From NCBI GenBank assembly GCA_003243255.1, contig QFQM01000036.1:1-32417 (forward strand): a stretch of DNA of 32,417 bases. Direction: 5' to 3'. The notes under the pieces were generated by a model. It was not told the DNA's origin and did no database searches. It worked only from the letters and a program-made list of their open reading frames with translations. This document shows, in pieces, positions 22,280-28,787 of the stretch; the first letter of the stretch is position 1, and every line of letters begins with the position of its first letter. The DNA is from Flavobacterium psychrophilum (GTDB lineage: Bacteria > Bacteroidota > Bacteroidia > Flavobacteriales > Flavobacteriaceae). A program made the translations under genes and the position numbers.

Positions 22280-22809
22280 TATACCTCTAAAATGTTTCTT
22301 AAATCTTTAATACAAGTCCTGTTTTGTGTCTTAACCGTGCCAAGAGGCATAGCGAGTTCGTCAGAGGCTTCCTGTTGGGTATAGCCCTTGAAAAATAGTA
22401 ACTCGATAATGCGTACGCAGACAGGTTTAAGCTTCTTCACAAATTCACGGATACCAATAGCATCGATTCTATTGACAACTGTTGCATTGTGGTCAAGGAT
22501 ATGTACGAAATTATCAACGGAGAGGTTTTTTAAATTTTTAGTATGGTCTTTAGACCGCAGTCTGTCTATGGCTGCATTCCTGGCTATGTTGAGGATCCAG
22601 GTAAAAAATCGGCCTTTACTTTCGTTATAGGAGTCGACATTTTTCCAGATTTTTACGAATACTTCCTGGAGAACATCTTCGGCTTCTTCCTTGTTTTTTA
22701 AGAGATTGAAAATTACACCGTAAAGGCTTTTGGAGTACATGTTGTACAGCGCATTGAACGCATTACTGTCTTTTTTGTAGATTTGTGCGAGTAATTCTTC
22801 CTGTGTCAT
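22279..22809 (-). CDS. ECF RNA polymerase sigma factor (SigK-like)
   Basis: The 176-residue protein has sigma region 2 at about 15-85 (EEAEDVLQEVFVKIWKNVDS, then GRFFTWILNIARNAAIDRLR) and region 4 at about 118-172 (CVRIIELLFFKGYTQQEASD, then MPLGTVKTQNRTCIKDLR), with no regions 1 or 3, as in group IV sigma factors. With an RskA-like partner it fits the SigK/RskA type, which responds to envelope or redox conditions in other bacteria. The regulon here is unknown and no autoregulated promoter could be recognised upstream. The stop overlaps the anti-sigma start in TAATG, so translation of the pair is coupled. Confidence 0.92.
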   Translation of the reverse strand: MTQEELLAQIYKKDSNAFNALYNMYSKSLYGVIFNLLKNKEEAEDVLQEVFVKIWKNVDSYNESKGRFFTWILNIARNAAIDRLRSKDHTKNLKNLSVDNFVHILDHNATVVNRIDAIGIREFVKKLKPVCVRIIELLFFKGYTQQEASDELAMPLGTVKTQNRTCIKDLRNILEV

Positions 22810-22875
22810 TCTGTAAATTAATTAGTTTGGTACGCCTAATTTAATAAAAAAAATCTATTAGAATACTCCCGTATA

Positions 22876-23538
22876 ATGAAAAATACTTCCGATATACATT
22901 ACCTTAACTACCTTGAAACCATAATTACTGAAGAAAGGAAAAACAGGTTTGTTGATATACTTTCGCGCCGTACAAAACACTTTACCGTGGCTATAGAAGA
23001 TGTGTTCCAAATGCATAATGCCAGTGCTGTTATGCGTACGTGTGAGATTTTTGGTATACAGGAATTAAACGTGATAGAGGAGAAGTATGGAAAAACCATA
23101 GATAAAGAAATAGCAATGGGAGCTCAGAAATGGGTCGATATAAATGCTTATAACAGTACTACTTCTTGTTTAGACGCTTTAAAAGATAAGGGCTACCGCA
23201 TTATTGCCACAACTCCGCATAAAGATTCATGCTACCTCGAAGATTTTGACATTTCTACACCTGCGGCCCTGTTTTTTGGAACAGAGAAGCTAGGATTGTC
23301 CCAAGAAGTAATGGAACGGGCTGACGGCTTTTTGAAGATTCCTATGTATGGATTTACCGAAAGCATCAATGTTTCGTCATCGGCTGCAATTGTTATCCAC
23401 AGCCTGAGTACGCGTTTGCGTTCATCTGATATACAATGGCAGTTGACTGAGGATGAGTTGCTTGAAAAACGTATCGACTGGGCCCGTAAATCTATAAAGG
23501 ATATTGATTTTATTACAGAGAGATATCTTTCAGACTAG
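22876..23538 (+). CDS. trmH: TrmH-type tRNA 2'-O-methyltransferase (SpoU family)
   Basis: The 220-residue protein is a SPOUT methyltransferase with the three trefoil-knot motifs: HNASAVMRTCEIFGIQ (motif 1 with the catalytic Arg), LFFGTEKLGLSQEVM (motif 2) and IPMYGFTESINVSSSAAIVI (motif 3). TrmH methylates the ribose of G18 in tRNA using S-adenosylmethionine. The length and the C-terminal helix (LLEKRIDWARKSIKDIDF) resemble bacterial TrmH more than the longer rRNA enzyme RlmB, so tRNA Gm18 is the best guess. The gene is divergent from the sigma factor gene by 66 bases and is followed immediately by a CAGTCG-type repeat. Confidence 0.88.
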   Translation: MKNTSDIHYLNYLETIITEERKNRFVDILSRRTKHFTVAIEDVFQMHNASAVMRTCEIFGIQELNVIEEKYGKTIDKEIAMGAQKWVDINAYNSTTSCLDALKDKGYRIIATTPHKDSCYLEDFDISTPAALFFGTEKLGLSQEVMERADGFLKIPMYGFTESINVSSSAAIVIHSLSTRLRSSDIQWQLTEDELLEKRIDWARKSIKDIDFITERYLSD

Positions 23539-23565
23539 TTTTCAGTCGCAGTCACAGTTTACAGA
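23538..23565 (+). repeat. Stop-proximal CAGTCGCAGT-like repeat, copy 5
   Basis: TTTTCAGTCGCAGTCACAGT followed by TTACAG begins at the trmH stop codon. It is inverted relative to the copy at 23671-23708, and the two bracket a terminator. Confidence 0.65.
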
Positions 23566-23588
23566 TGTAATAGTAAATATTTGTTTAT

Positions 23589-23625
23589 AAAAAAAAAGTA
23601 GAGCCGTAGCATTGCTACGGCTCTA
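23589..23625 (-). terminator. Palindromic terminator of the carboxypeptidase-regulatory-like gene
   Basis: TAGAGCCGTAGC (23599-23610) pairs perfectly with GCTACGGCTCTA (23614-23625) over a three-base loop. On the minus strand it is followed by AC and a run of nine T. It belongs to the same palindrome family as the elements at 24653 and 21251. Confidence 0.8.
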
Positions 23626-23670
23626 TGTCTATTTTGATCTGTGCAAATGTAAATGTTTAGTATTCAGGAT

Positions 23671-23708
23671 GGCAGTCGTAACTGTAAACTGCGACTGAAT
23701 ACTGCAAA
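23671..23708 (-). repeat. Stop-proximal CAGTCGCAGT-like repeat, copy 6
   Basis: On the minus strand AGTTTGCAGTATTCAGTCGC followed by AGTTTACAGTTACGACTG begins at the stop codon of the carboxypeptidase-regulatory-like gene, in the same sense as other copies. Confidence 0.65.
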
Positions 23709-24485
23709 CTAGTTACTCCTGTTTAGTGCTTTGTATTCTTCATAACAGCCGCTTATGGCATCCATAATTTGCAGGTCGTTGGCTGTTTTTACAAATTCTT
23801 CAGAGTAGTTGCAACGCTCTAATATGTCGGCAATGTCGTCTTTACTTACACCCAAAAGGGCAGCAAGGGTTTCGCGGTCATATTTTTCAGCAAGTGCATT
23901 ACGCACGGTGTCGTCTTTTTTCATTTCCTTCAGCCTGCGCATTTCCTGAGGTTTCTTACCAAAGATATTATGCAGTAAGTCTGCCGGATTGAACATCGAG
24001 CTAACGATTTTCTTGAAAGAGTTAGGAGAGTTTTCACCACCTTCATATCCTAAATTAAGCCCTGATATGGCGTAACGGTAGTTTTCGCGTACCGGAGCCA
24101 GTTTAGAGTCAATCTGCAGGTAACCGGTCAGGTTGTATTTGCTGATGATTACCTCTTCAAGTGTGTAGGCTTTTTCCTGAAGAAGGATCTTTGTAACGTT
24201 TTTAAATTTTATCCAGTCGTTGGTAACACGAACTCTTACCGATTGATATCCCACAAAAGATACGTGAAGCGTATCGTTTACAGAAGCCTCAATGGCAAAG
24301 TTACCACGATCGTCAGCGGTTACCCCCTTTACACGATTGATATTGATTATACTTGCTCCCGAAACCGGCTGTAAAGTAGCTTCGTTCAGGATGATCCCTG
24401 AAACTTTTTCAGGGGCAGCAGTAGTATTCTGTGCAAAAGTGCTTAAGGAAAGTAATGCAAATAAAAAAGCTACAAAATATCTCAT
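23709..24485 (-). CDS. Secreted carboxypeptidase-regulatory-like domain protein
   Basis: The 258-residue product starts with a signal peptide (MRYFVAFLFALLSLSTFAQ). It continues with a CarbopepD_reg-like beta-sandwich at about 25-110: KVSGIILNEATLQPVSGASI, GVTADDRGNFAIEASVNDTL, VSFVGYQSVRVRV, then the TLEEVII end. This is the same fold that opens SusC/TonB-dependent receptors. The receptor barrel is absent. Instead a helical region of about 130 residues follows (SSMFNPADLLHNIFGKKPQE, ETLAALLGVSKDDIADILER), so it is a stand-alone Bacteroidota periplasmic or outer-membrane-associated protein of unknown role. A frame extension to 24518 would place 11 residues before the signal peptide and is rejected. 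Confidence 0.85.
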   Translation of the reverse strand: MRYFVAFLFALLSLSTFAQNTTAAPEKVSGIILNEATLQPVSGASIININRVKGVTADDRGNFAIEASVNDTLHVSFVGYQSVRVRVTNDWIKFKNVTKILLQEKAYTLEEVIISKYNLTGYLQIDSKLAPVRENYRYAISGLNLGYEGGENSPNSFKKIVSSMFNPADLLHNIFGKKPQEMRRLKEMKKDDTVRNALAEKYDRETLAALLGVSKDDIADILERCNYSEEFVKTANDLQIMDAISGCYEEYKALNRSN

Positions 24486-24652
24486 TGAATGTTTATGTGT
24501 CGTAAAAGTAATAAACAAACGGGATATTTTGTAGTTAGTATGTGAACTTGTTTAATTTTTTTTGATTGAAGCAAAATGTTTTTGCATTCATTTGCTTTGT
24601 TATTGATGAAAATTTGGTTGATTACAGATGAAGTACATAGGGATATAAACAA

Positions 24653-24683
24653 AGCAGAGACGTAATATTATTACGTCTCTGCT
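24653..24683 (-). terminator. Palindromic terminator of the DEAD-box gene
   Basis: AGCAGAGACGTAAT (24653-24666) and its perfect complement (24670-24683) form a 14-base-pair stem with a three-base loop. On the minus strand the T tract after it is interrupted (TTGTTTA). It starts about 20 bases past the helicase stop codon. Confidence 0.7.
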
Positions 24684-24701
24684 GAAAATACTATATGTTT
24701 T

Positions 24702-26555
24702 TTAACCTCTTCTTGGCTTTCTGTCTCTAGGAGCAGCTGAATCACCTCTTCTTGGAGGTCTTCCGCCCGGGCTTGAGTTTCTGGAGTCGCTTCTGCCGCT
24801 GCCAAAAGAGCTTCCTCTTCTTTCGCCGCCACCGCTTCTTCTTTCACCGCCGCTTCTTCCGCCAAAACCACCTCTGTCGCTGCTACCTCTGTTGAAGCCA
24901 CCGCCACGGTTGTTGTGGTCTCTGCGTCCGCTGTTGTTGTCGCGTCCGTCATTTTTAGAAATCTCAACATTAATCCTGCGTCCATCCATCTGGAAACTGT
25001 TCAGGGTGTCAAGAACTTTTTCGCTGTGTTCTGCATCCGTATTAAAGAAAGAGAATCCTTCTTTAACATCCACTTTAAACACATCGTCACGTCCAAGACC
25101 TAAAGTATCACGAAGGAAGTCCTTAAGGCTCATCCAGTCGTAATTATCTCTTGAACCGATGTTGATGAAGTAACGTACAGCTCCGCTATCATTTGGCCTT
25201 GCAGTACCTCTTTCACCTCTTTCGCCTGCAGATTGAGCAGAAAGGTCACGGTTTTTCTTATAATAGTTGATGAACCTGTTGAATTCAACAGATACCATTT
25301 TCTTAATAAGTTCCTCTTTGGTAAGGTCTTTCATAACCTCATAAATAGCAGGAAGGTAAGAATCGATTTCGTGGTCAACTTCTACATCTTTTATCCTGTT
25401 TGCAAGGTGGAATAGCTGTATTTCACAGATTTCCATACCTGAAGGGATCGTTTTTTCTTCAAACTTCTGTTTGATAATCCTTTCGATAGCAGATATTTTA
25501 CGAAGTTCACTCTTAGTGATGATAACGATAGATGTACCAAGTTTACCGGCACGTCCTGTACGGCCGCTTCGGTGGTTGTAGGTTTCAATCTCGTCAGGTA
25601 GCTGGTAGTTAACAACGTGTGTTACATTGTCTACATCAATACCCCTTGCGGCTACGTCTGTAGCAACAAGCATTTGTATCTGTCTGTTACGGAACGATTT
25701 CATTACAGAGTCACGTTGTGCCTGAGAAAGGTCACCGTGAAGTGCTGCTGCGTTGTATCCGTCTTCGATAAGTTTTTCGGCAACTGCCTGAGTATCTCTT
25801 TTAGTACGGCAGAAAACTACCGAGAAGATATCCGGGTTAGCATCGGCAAGACGCTTAAGTGCCTCATAACGATCACGCGCATTTACAAGGTAAAACTCGT
25901 GCGATACCGTAGATGAACCTGAGTTCTTGTGGCCTACAGTGATCTCAAGCGGTTTTCTCATGAATTCTTTAGCGATACGGGCAACTTCCTGTGGCATTGT
26001 AGCCGAGAAAAGCCATGTGCTCTTATCGTCAGGAGATGTAGAAAGGATGTTTACGATATCATCATAGAATCCCATGTTAAGCATCTCATCTGCCTCATCA
26101 AGAATACAGTAGTCGATTTTAGAAACATCAACAAACCCGCGGTTTATCATGTCCTGCATCCTTCCCGGAGTCGCAACAATAATTTGTGCGCCGCGTTTTA
26201 CTTCTCTTGCCTGTTCTGTAATGCTGGCACCTCCGTATACTGCAACAGTATGAAGGCTTTTAATGTATTTCGAGTAAAGTTTGATCTCATTCGTGATTTG
26301 CAAGCAAAGTTCACGTGTAGGCGACAAGATCAACGCCTGTGTGTTCCTGTTTTCAGGATCTATCTTCTGGATAAGCGGAAAACCGAAAGCAGCGGTTTTC
26401 CCTGTACCCGTCTGGGCTAACGCTACTATATCTGTATCTTTTTCCAATAATAGGGGAATCGCTTTCTCCTGCACTTCTGACGGATTCTCAAATCCTAGAT
26501 CGGTTATCGCCCTCAGCAGCGATTCATTCAATCCTAATTGTTCAAATTTGTTCAT
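24702..26555 (-). CDS. DEAD-box RNA helicase with DbpA-type domain and RGG-rich tail (CsdA/DeaD-like)
   Basis: The 617-residue protein has the full DEAD-box motif set: Q motif (residues 4-36), Walker A AQTGTGKT (47-54), PTRELCLQI, TPGR, DEAD (153-156), SAT (184-186), VAARGID, and HRSGRTGRAG (328-337). After a helical linker comes a DbpA-type RNA-binding domain (about 458-536, RYFINIGSRDNYDWMSLKDF and VEIS). A tail at 537-617 is made almost entirely of G, R, S and D with repeated RGG, GGERR and GGRSG units. Such helicases remodel structured RNA in ribosome assembly, mRNA decay and cold adaptation. The disordered tail should bind RNA nonspecifically. It is monocistronic, with its own -7 element and terminator. 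Confidence 0.92.
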   Translation of the reverse strand: MNKFEQLGLNESLLRAITDLGFENPSEVQEKAIPLLLEKDTDIVALAQTGTGKTAAFGFPLIQKIDPENRNTQALILSPTRELCLQITNEIKLYSKYIKSLHTVAVYGGASITEQAREVKRGAQIIVATPGRMQDMINRGFVDVSKIDYCILDEADEMLNMGFYDDIVNILSTSPDDKSTWLFSATMPQEVARIAKEFMRKPLEITVGHKNSGSSTVSHEFYLVNARDRYEALKRLADANPDIFSVVFCRTKRDTQAVAEKLIEDGYNAAALHGDLSQAQRDSVMKSFRNRQIQMLVATDVAARGIDVDNVTHVVNYQLPDEIETYNHRSGRTGRAGKLGTSIVIITKSELRKISAIERIIKQKFEEKTIPSGMEICEIQLFHLANRIKDVEVDHEIDSYLPAIYEVMKDLTKEELIKKMVSVEFNRFINYYKKNRDLSAQSAGERGERGTARPNDSGAVRYFINIGSRDNYDWMSLKDFLRDTLGLGRDDVFKVDVKEGFSFFNTDAEHSEKVLDTLNSFQMDGRRINVEISKNDGRDNNSGRRDHNNRGGGFNRGSSDRGGFGGRSGGERRSGGGERRGSSFGSGRSDSRNSSPGGRPPRRGDSAAPRDRKPRRG

Positions 26556-26575
26556 ATATATTTTTAAAATAGGTG

Positions 26576-26583
26576 CAAAGGTA
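26576..26583 (-). promoter_or_regulatory. Candidate -7 element for the DEAD-box gene
   Basis: Minus-strand TACCTTTG matches TAnnTTTG 20 bases upstream of the start codon. There is no TTG at the usual distance. Confidence 0.45.
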
Positions 26584-26654
26584 CTGCTAATTAGCGAGAT
26601 ATGCTAATGAGAATTACAGTTTTATTTTAATAAAAATATTTGAAAATCAGAATG

Positions 26655-27227
26655 TTATGATTTTAAAAAATCAAGCAGTTGTGCTACAGCACGTCCACGA
26701 TGGCTTAAGCGGGCTTTTTCATCGAGTGAAATTTGCGCAAAAGTAAGGTCTAAACCTTCAGGTTTAAATACCGGATCATACCCAAAACCTTCTTTTCCTG
26801 CTTTTTCGGGGGTAATTACTCCGTTTACGATTCCTGTAAACAAGTGTTGTTTTCCGTTAAGGTTAAGTGCTATTACGGTTTTAAAGCGCGCGTCACGGTT
26901 GCTTTTGCTTTCAAGTTCGCTCAAAAGCTTGTCCATATTATCATTGGCATCTTTCTGTTCGCCGGCATAACGTGCCGAATATACTCCCGGAGCGCCGTTA
27001 AGTGCGTCAACTTCGAGTCCTGTGTCATCTGCAAAACAGTCATAACCGTAGTTTTGGGTAACGTAATCGGCCTTAAGTATGGCATTGCCTTCAATAGTAT
27101 CAGCTGTTTCAGGGATGTCTTCGTGGCAGCCTATGTCTTCAAGGCTGAGCAGTTCGATGTCTTCCGGTAGCTGATGTCTTATTTCCTGTAGTTTGTTTTT
27201 GTTGTTTGAGGCAAATACCAGTTTCAT
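26655..27227 (-). CDS. rdgB: Non-canonical purine NTP pyrophosphatase (RdgB/HAM1)
   Basis: The 190-residue enzyme removes ITP, dITP and XTP from the nucleotide pool by hydrolysis to the monophosphate. Family motifs are complete: [19 protein letters not shown] at the N-terminus, [20 protein letters not shown] with the catalytic Asp, [20 protein letters not shown] and the C-terminal [10 protein letters not shown]. The length is typical. It is the last gene of a minus-strand operon with three small membrane proteins, starting two bases after the stop of the DUF4870-like gene. Why a nucleotide house-cleaning enzyme shares a transcript with membrane proteins is not evident. Confidence 0.96.
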   Translation of the reverse strand: MKLVFASNNKNKLQEIRHQLPEDIELLSLEDIGCHEDIPETADTIEGNAILKADYVTQNYGYDCFADDTGLEVDALNGAPGVYSARYAGEQKDANDNMDKLLSELESKSNRDARFKTVIALNLNGKQHLFTGIVNGVITPEKAGKEGFGYDPVFKPEGLDLTFAQISLDEKARLSHRGRAVAQLLDFLKS

Positions 27228-27229
27228 TA

Positions 27230-27796
27230 TTATATTTTGTATGGGTTTCGGTCTTCTGTGCTTGTCAGCCTGTCGGCTAACGGAGCAATTCCGAACCAGC
27301 GTACGTTATGGCCTTTTTTAACCTTAGAGGCTGTAGCGATAACAATAATGAATTCGGCTATGTTCAGAAGTATTACAAAGGTAATATAAAGCCAGTAGAA
27401 AAGGGTAGTGCCTGAATAATCTTCAAAAATGGTTACTTCGTCGGCATAATAGCGTCTCGGGATGTCGTATAGTCCTAAAAAGCCCCTGCCGCCAAAAAGT
27501 ATTCCTAACGTCCAGGCGAGAGCAACGCTGTTAAAAGGGATAAGGGCTATCTGGCCTAAAGAAGCCTGAATGCAGTGCCATCGTACTAAATATGACGATT
27601 TTCTGTGTGCCATATAATAGCCTACAGTTGAAATCAGATTGATTACCGGAAGCGGTAGCCCGGCAATAACCGATACCACAGCCATCAGATAACTGTTGCC
27701 TGCCAGTTCGTATTCGTATGGATGTATAGATGGTTTTGTTTCCGTTGGAGGTGTTGTTGCAGGTGTGTTTTCTATAATCCCTTCTGTATGTTCCAT
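27230..27796 (-). CDS. DUF4870-like membrane protein
   Basis: The 188-residue product has a Pro/Thr-rich cytoplasmic-looking N-terminus (1-27) followed by about four membrane segments: [20 protein letters not shown], then a segment around [20 protein letters not shown], then [20 protein letters not shown]. The charged turn [20 protein letters not shown] resembles the R-x-S-x-F-x-R/K-x-H segment of DUF4870/Tic20-like proteins, which gives the tentative name. Function is unknown. It overlaps the upstream DUF2752 gene by 25 bases and is two bases from rdgB, so it is part of a tight four-gene operon. Confidence 0.78.
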   Translation of the reverse strand: MEHTEGIIENTPATTPPTETKPSIHPYEYELAGNSYLMAVVSVIAGLPLPVINLISTVGYYMAHRKSSYLVRWHCIQASLGQIALIPFNSVALAWTLGILFGGRGFLGLYDIPRRYYADEVTIFEDYSGTTLFYWLYITFVILLNIAEFIIVIATASKVKKGHNVRWFGIAPLADRLTSTEDRNPYKI

Positions 27797-28179
27797 GCCC
27801 AGTTAATTAAGATTAGAAATAGTAAAACAATGGCTACCCATTTTATCCTTATAAATTGCTCTGTCTTTTTAAAGCTGTTGTAAAGCGTATCCTTTTTAAG
27901 GATTGTGTCATAAATAAGCCAAAAAGGAGTAATGATCATAATTACGGCCATGATCAGGCCAAGAGGGTTTAGTAAGATTGCGTCTGTAAAGTGTCCGTGA
28001 GACAAATGGAGCACAGAACGCGTAACACCGCAAGAAGGGCAGGCTATACCGGTTGCATTTTTAAATAGGCAGGGTGTAAAGTCGCTGTGAAGCATTGTTT
28101 GCCACGAAGCCCATATAAGCCAACTGTAACCGGCCAAAAGGCCAAAAGCCAACAGCAGGTATAGCCTGTTTCTTGTCAT
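27772..28179 (-). CDS. DUF2752 membrane protein
   Basis: The 135-residue product carries the DUF2752 signature: a first membrane helix (LYLLLAFGLLAGYSWLIWA), then the cysteine motif CLFKNATGIACPSCGVTRSV with Cys37, Cys47 and Cys50. A conserved HGHFTDAILLNPLGLIMAV leads into the second helix, and a third helix ([17 protein letters not shown]) follows. The family is widespread in bacteria and has no established role; the CPxCG pair suggests metal binding or redox chemistry at the membrane. It lies 7 bases after the TM2 gene and overlaps the next gene by 25 bases. Confidence 0.87.
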   Translation of the reverse strand: MTRNRLYLLLAFGLLAGYSWLIWASWQTMLHSDFTPCLFKNATGIACPSCGVTRSVLHLSHGHFTDAILLNPLGLIMAVIMIITPFWLIYDTILKKDTLYNSFKKTEQFIRIKWVAIVLLFLILINWAWNIQKGL

Positions 28180-28186
28180 TAGTTTA

Positions 28187-28525
28187 TTACATTAGGTAAG
28201 CCTGTAGCTTCTCCATGTTTTTTTGTTTTGTCAGATCCATGATAAGGAACCAGTCTACAATAGTCCATATACCGCATCCTCCACATGTTAATAGTTTAGC
28301 TACTCCAAGACCTGTGTCACCAATAAGGAAACGGTCAATACCAAAACCTCCTGCAAGTACAGATACGATGATAAGAGTTGTTGGGTCTTTAAGGTCTACT
28401 GACTGGATAAGTCCCCATTTAGACTCGTCGATAGCTAACAGCCTTTCGCGGATGTAAGGTATTTGTGATGGTTGAAAAAACTTTGCATTTGACATTAGGT
28501 ACATGTCTACTTTTTGTGAATCCAT
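28187..28525 (-). CDS. TM2-domain membrane protein
   Basis: The 112-residue protein has a soluble N-terminal part (1-48) and a C-terminal TM2 domain: two membrane helices around a short turn (TLIIVSVLAGGFGIDRFLIG and LLTCGGCGIWTIVDWFLIMD). The FGIDRFLIGDTGLGVAKLLT and GGCGIWTIVDWF motifs are diagnostic. TM2 proteins are found in bacteria and animals and their biochemical role is unclear. It is the first gene of the operon with DUF2752, the DUF4870-like gene and rdgB. About 260 bases of AT-rich non-coding DNA separate it from the divergent PLP enzyme gene; I see no full promoter match for it there. Confidence 0.9.
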   Translation of the reverse strand: MDSQKVDMYLMSNAKFFQPSQIPYIRERLLAIDESKWGLIQSVDLKDPTTLIIVSVLAGGFGIDRFLIGDTGLGVAKLLTCGGCGIWTIVDWFLIMDLTKQKNMEKLQAYLM

Positions 28526-28727
28526 GATGGTTAATTTGTTTTTGGTTATTATTAATATCGTAAAACTATAATTTTTTTTAAAAATGTAATGGTTTTCGGT
28601 CTTTTTTTTTCGTTGTCTGTTTTTTTATTTTAGTCGAAAGCCGGATATAAAGAACCAGTGTTTATAAGGCCCTTTTCCTGTCAGACGAAAAACTCGGCTT
28701 TTTATTACAATCAAACCCGAAAAATAT

Positions 28728-28757
28728 TTGATGTGACCGATTTAATAATTACTTTTG
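28728..28757 (+). promoter_or_regulatory. Bacteroidota-type promoter of the oxoamine synthase gene (TTG / TACTTTTG)
   Basis: TTG at 28728-28730 and TACTTTTG at 28750-28757 are separated by 19 bases. Transcription should start near 28764, so the in-frame ATG at 28755 cannot be used and 28788 is the start. The preceding 200 bases are T-rich and hold no gene. Confidence 0.7.
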
Positions 28758-28787
28758 GAGCGTTTTTTAAAGCACAAAACTAGAATT

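Noticed and set aside
25929..26420. Plus-strand open frame (163 codons) opposite the DEAD-box gene
   Set aside because: It is cysteine-rich noise antisense to helicase motifs that are fully conserved on the minus strand.
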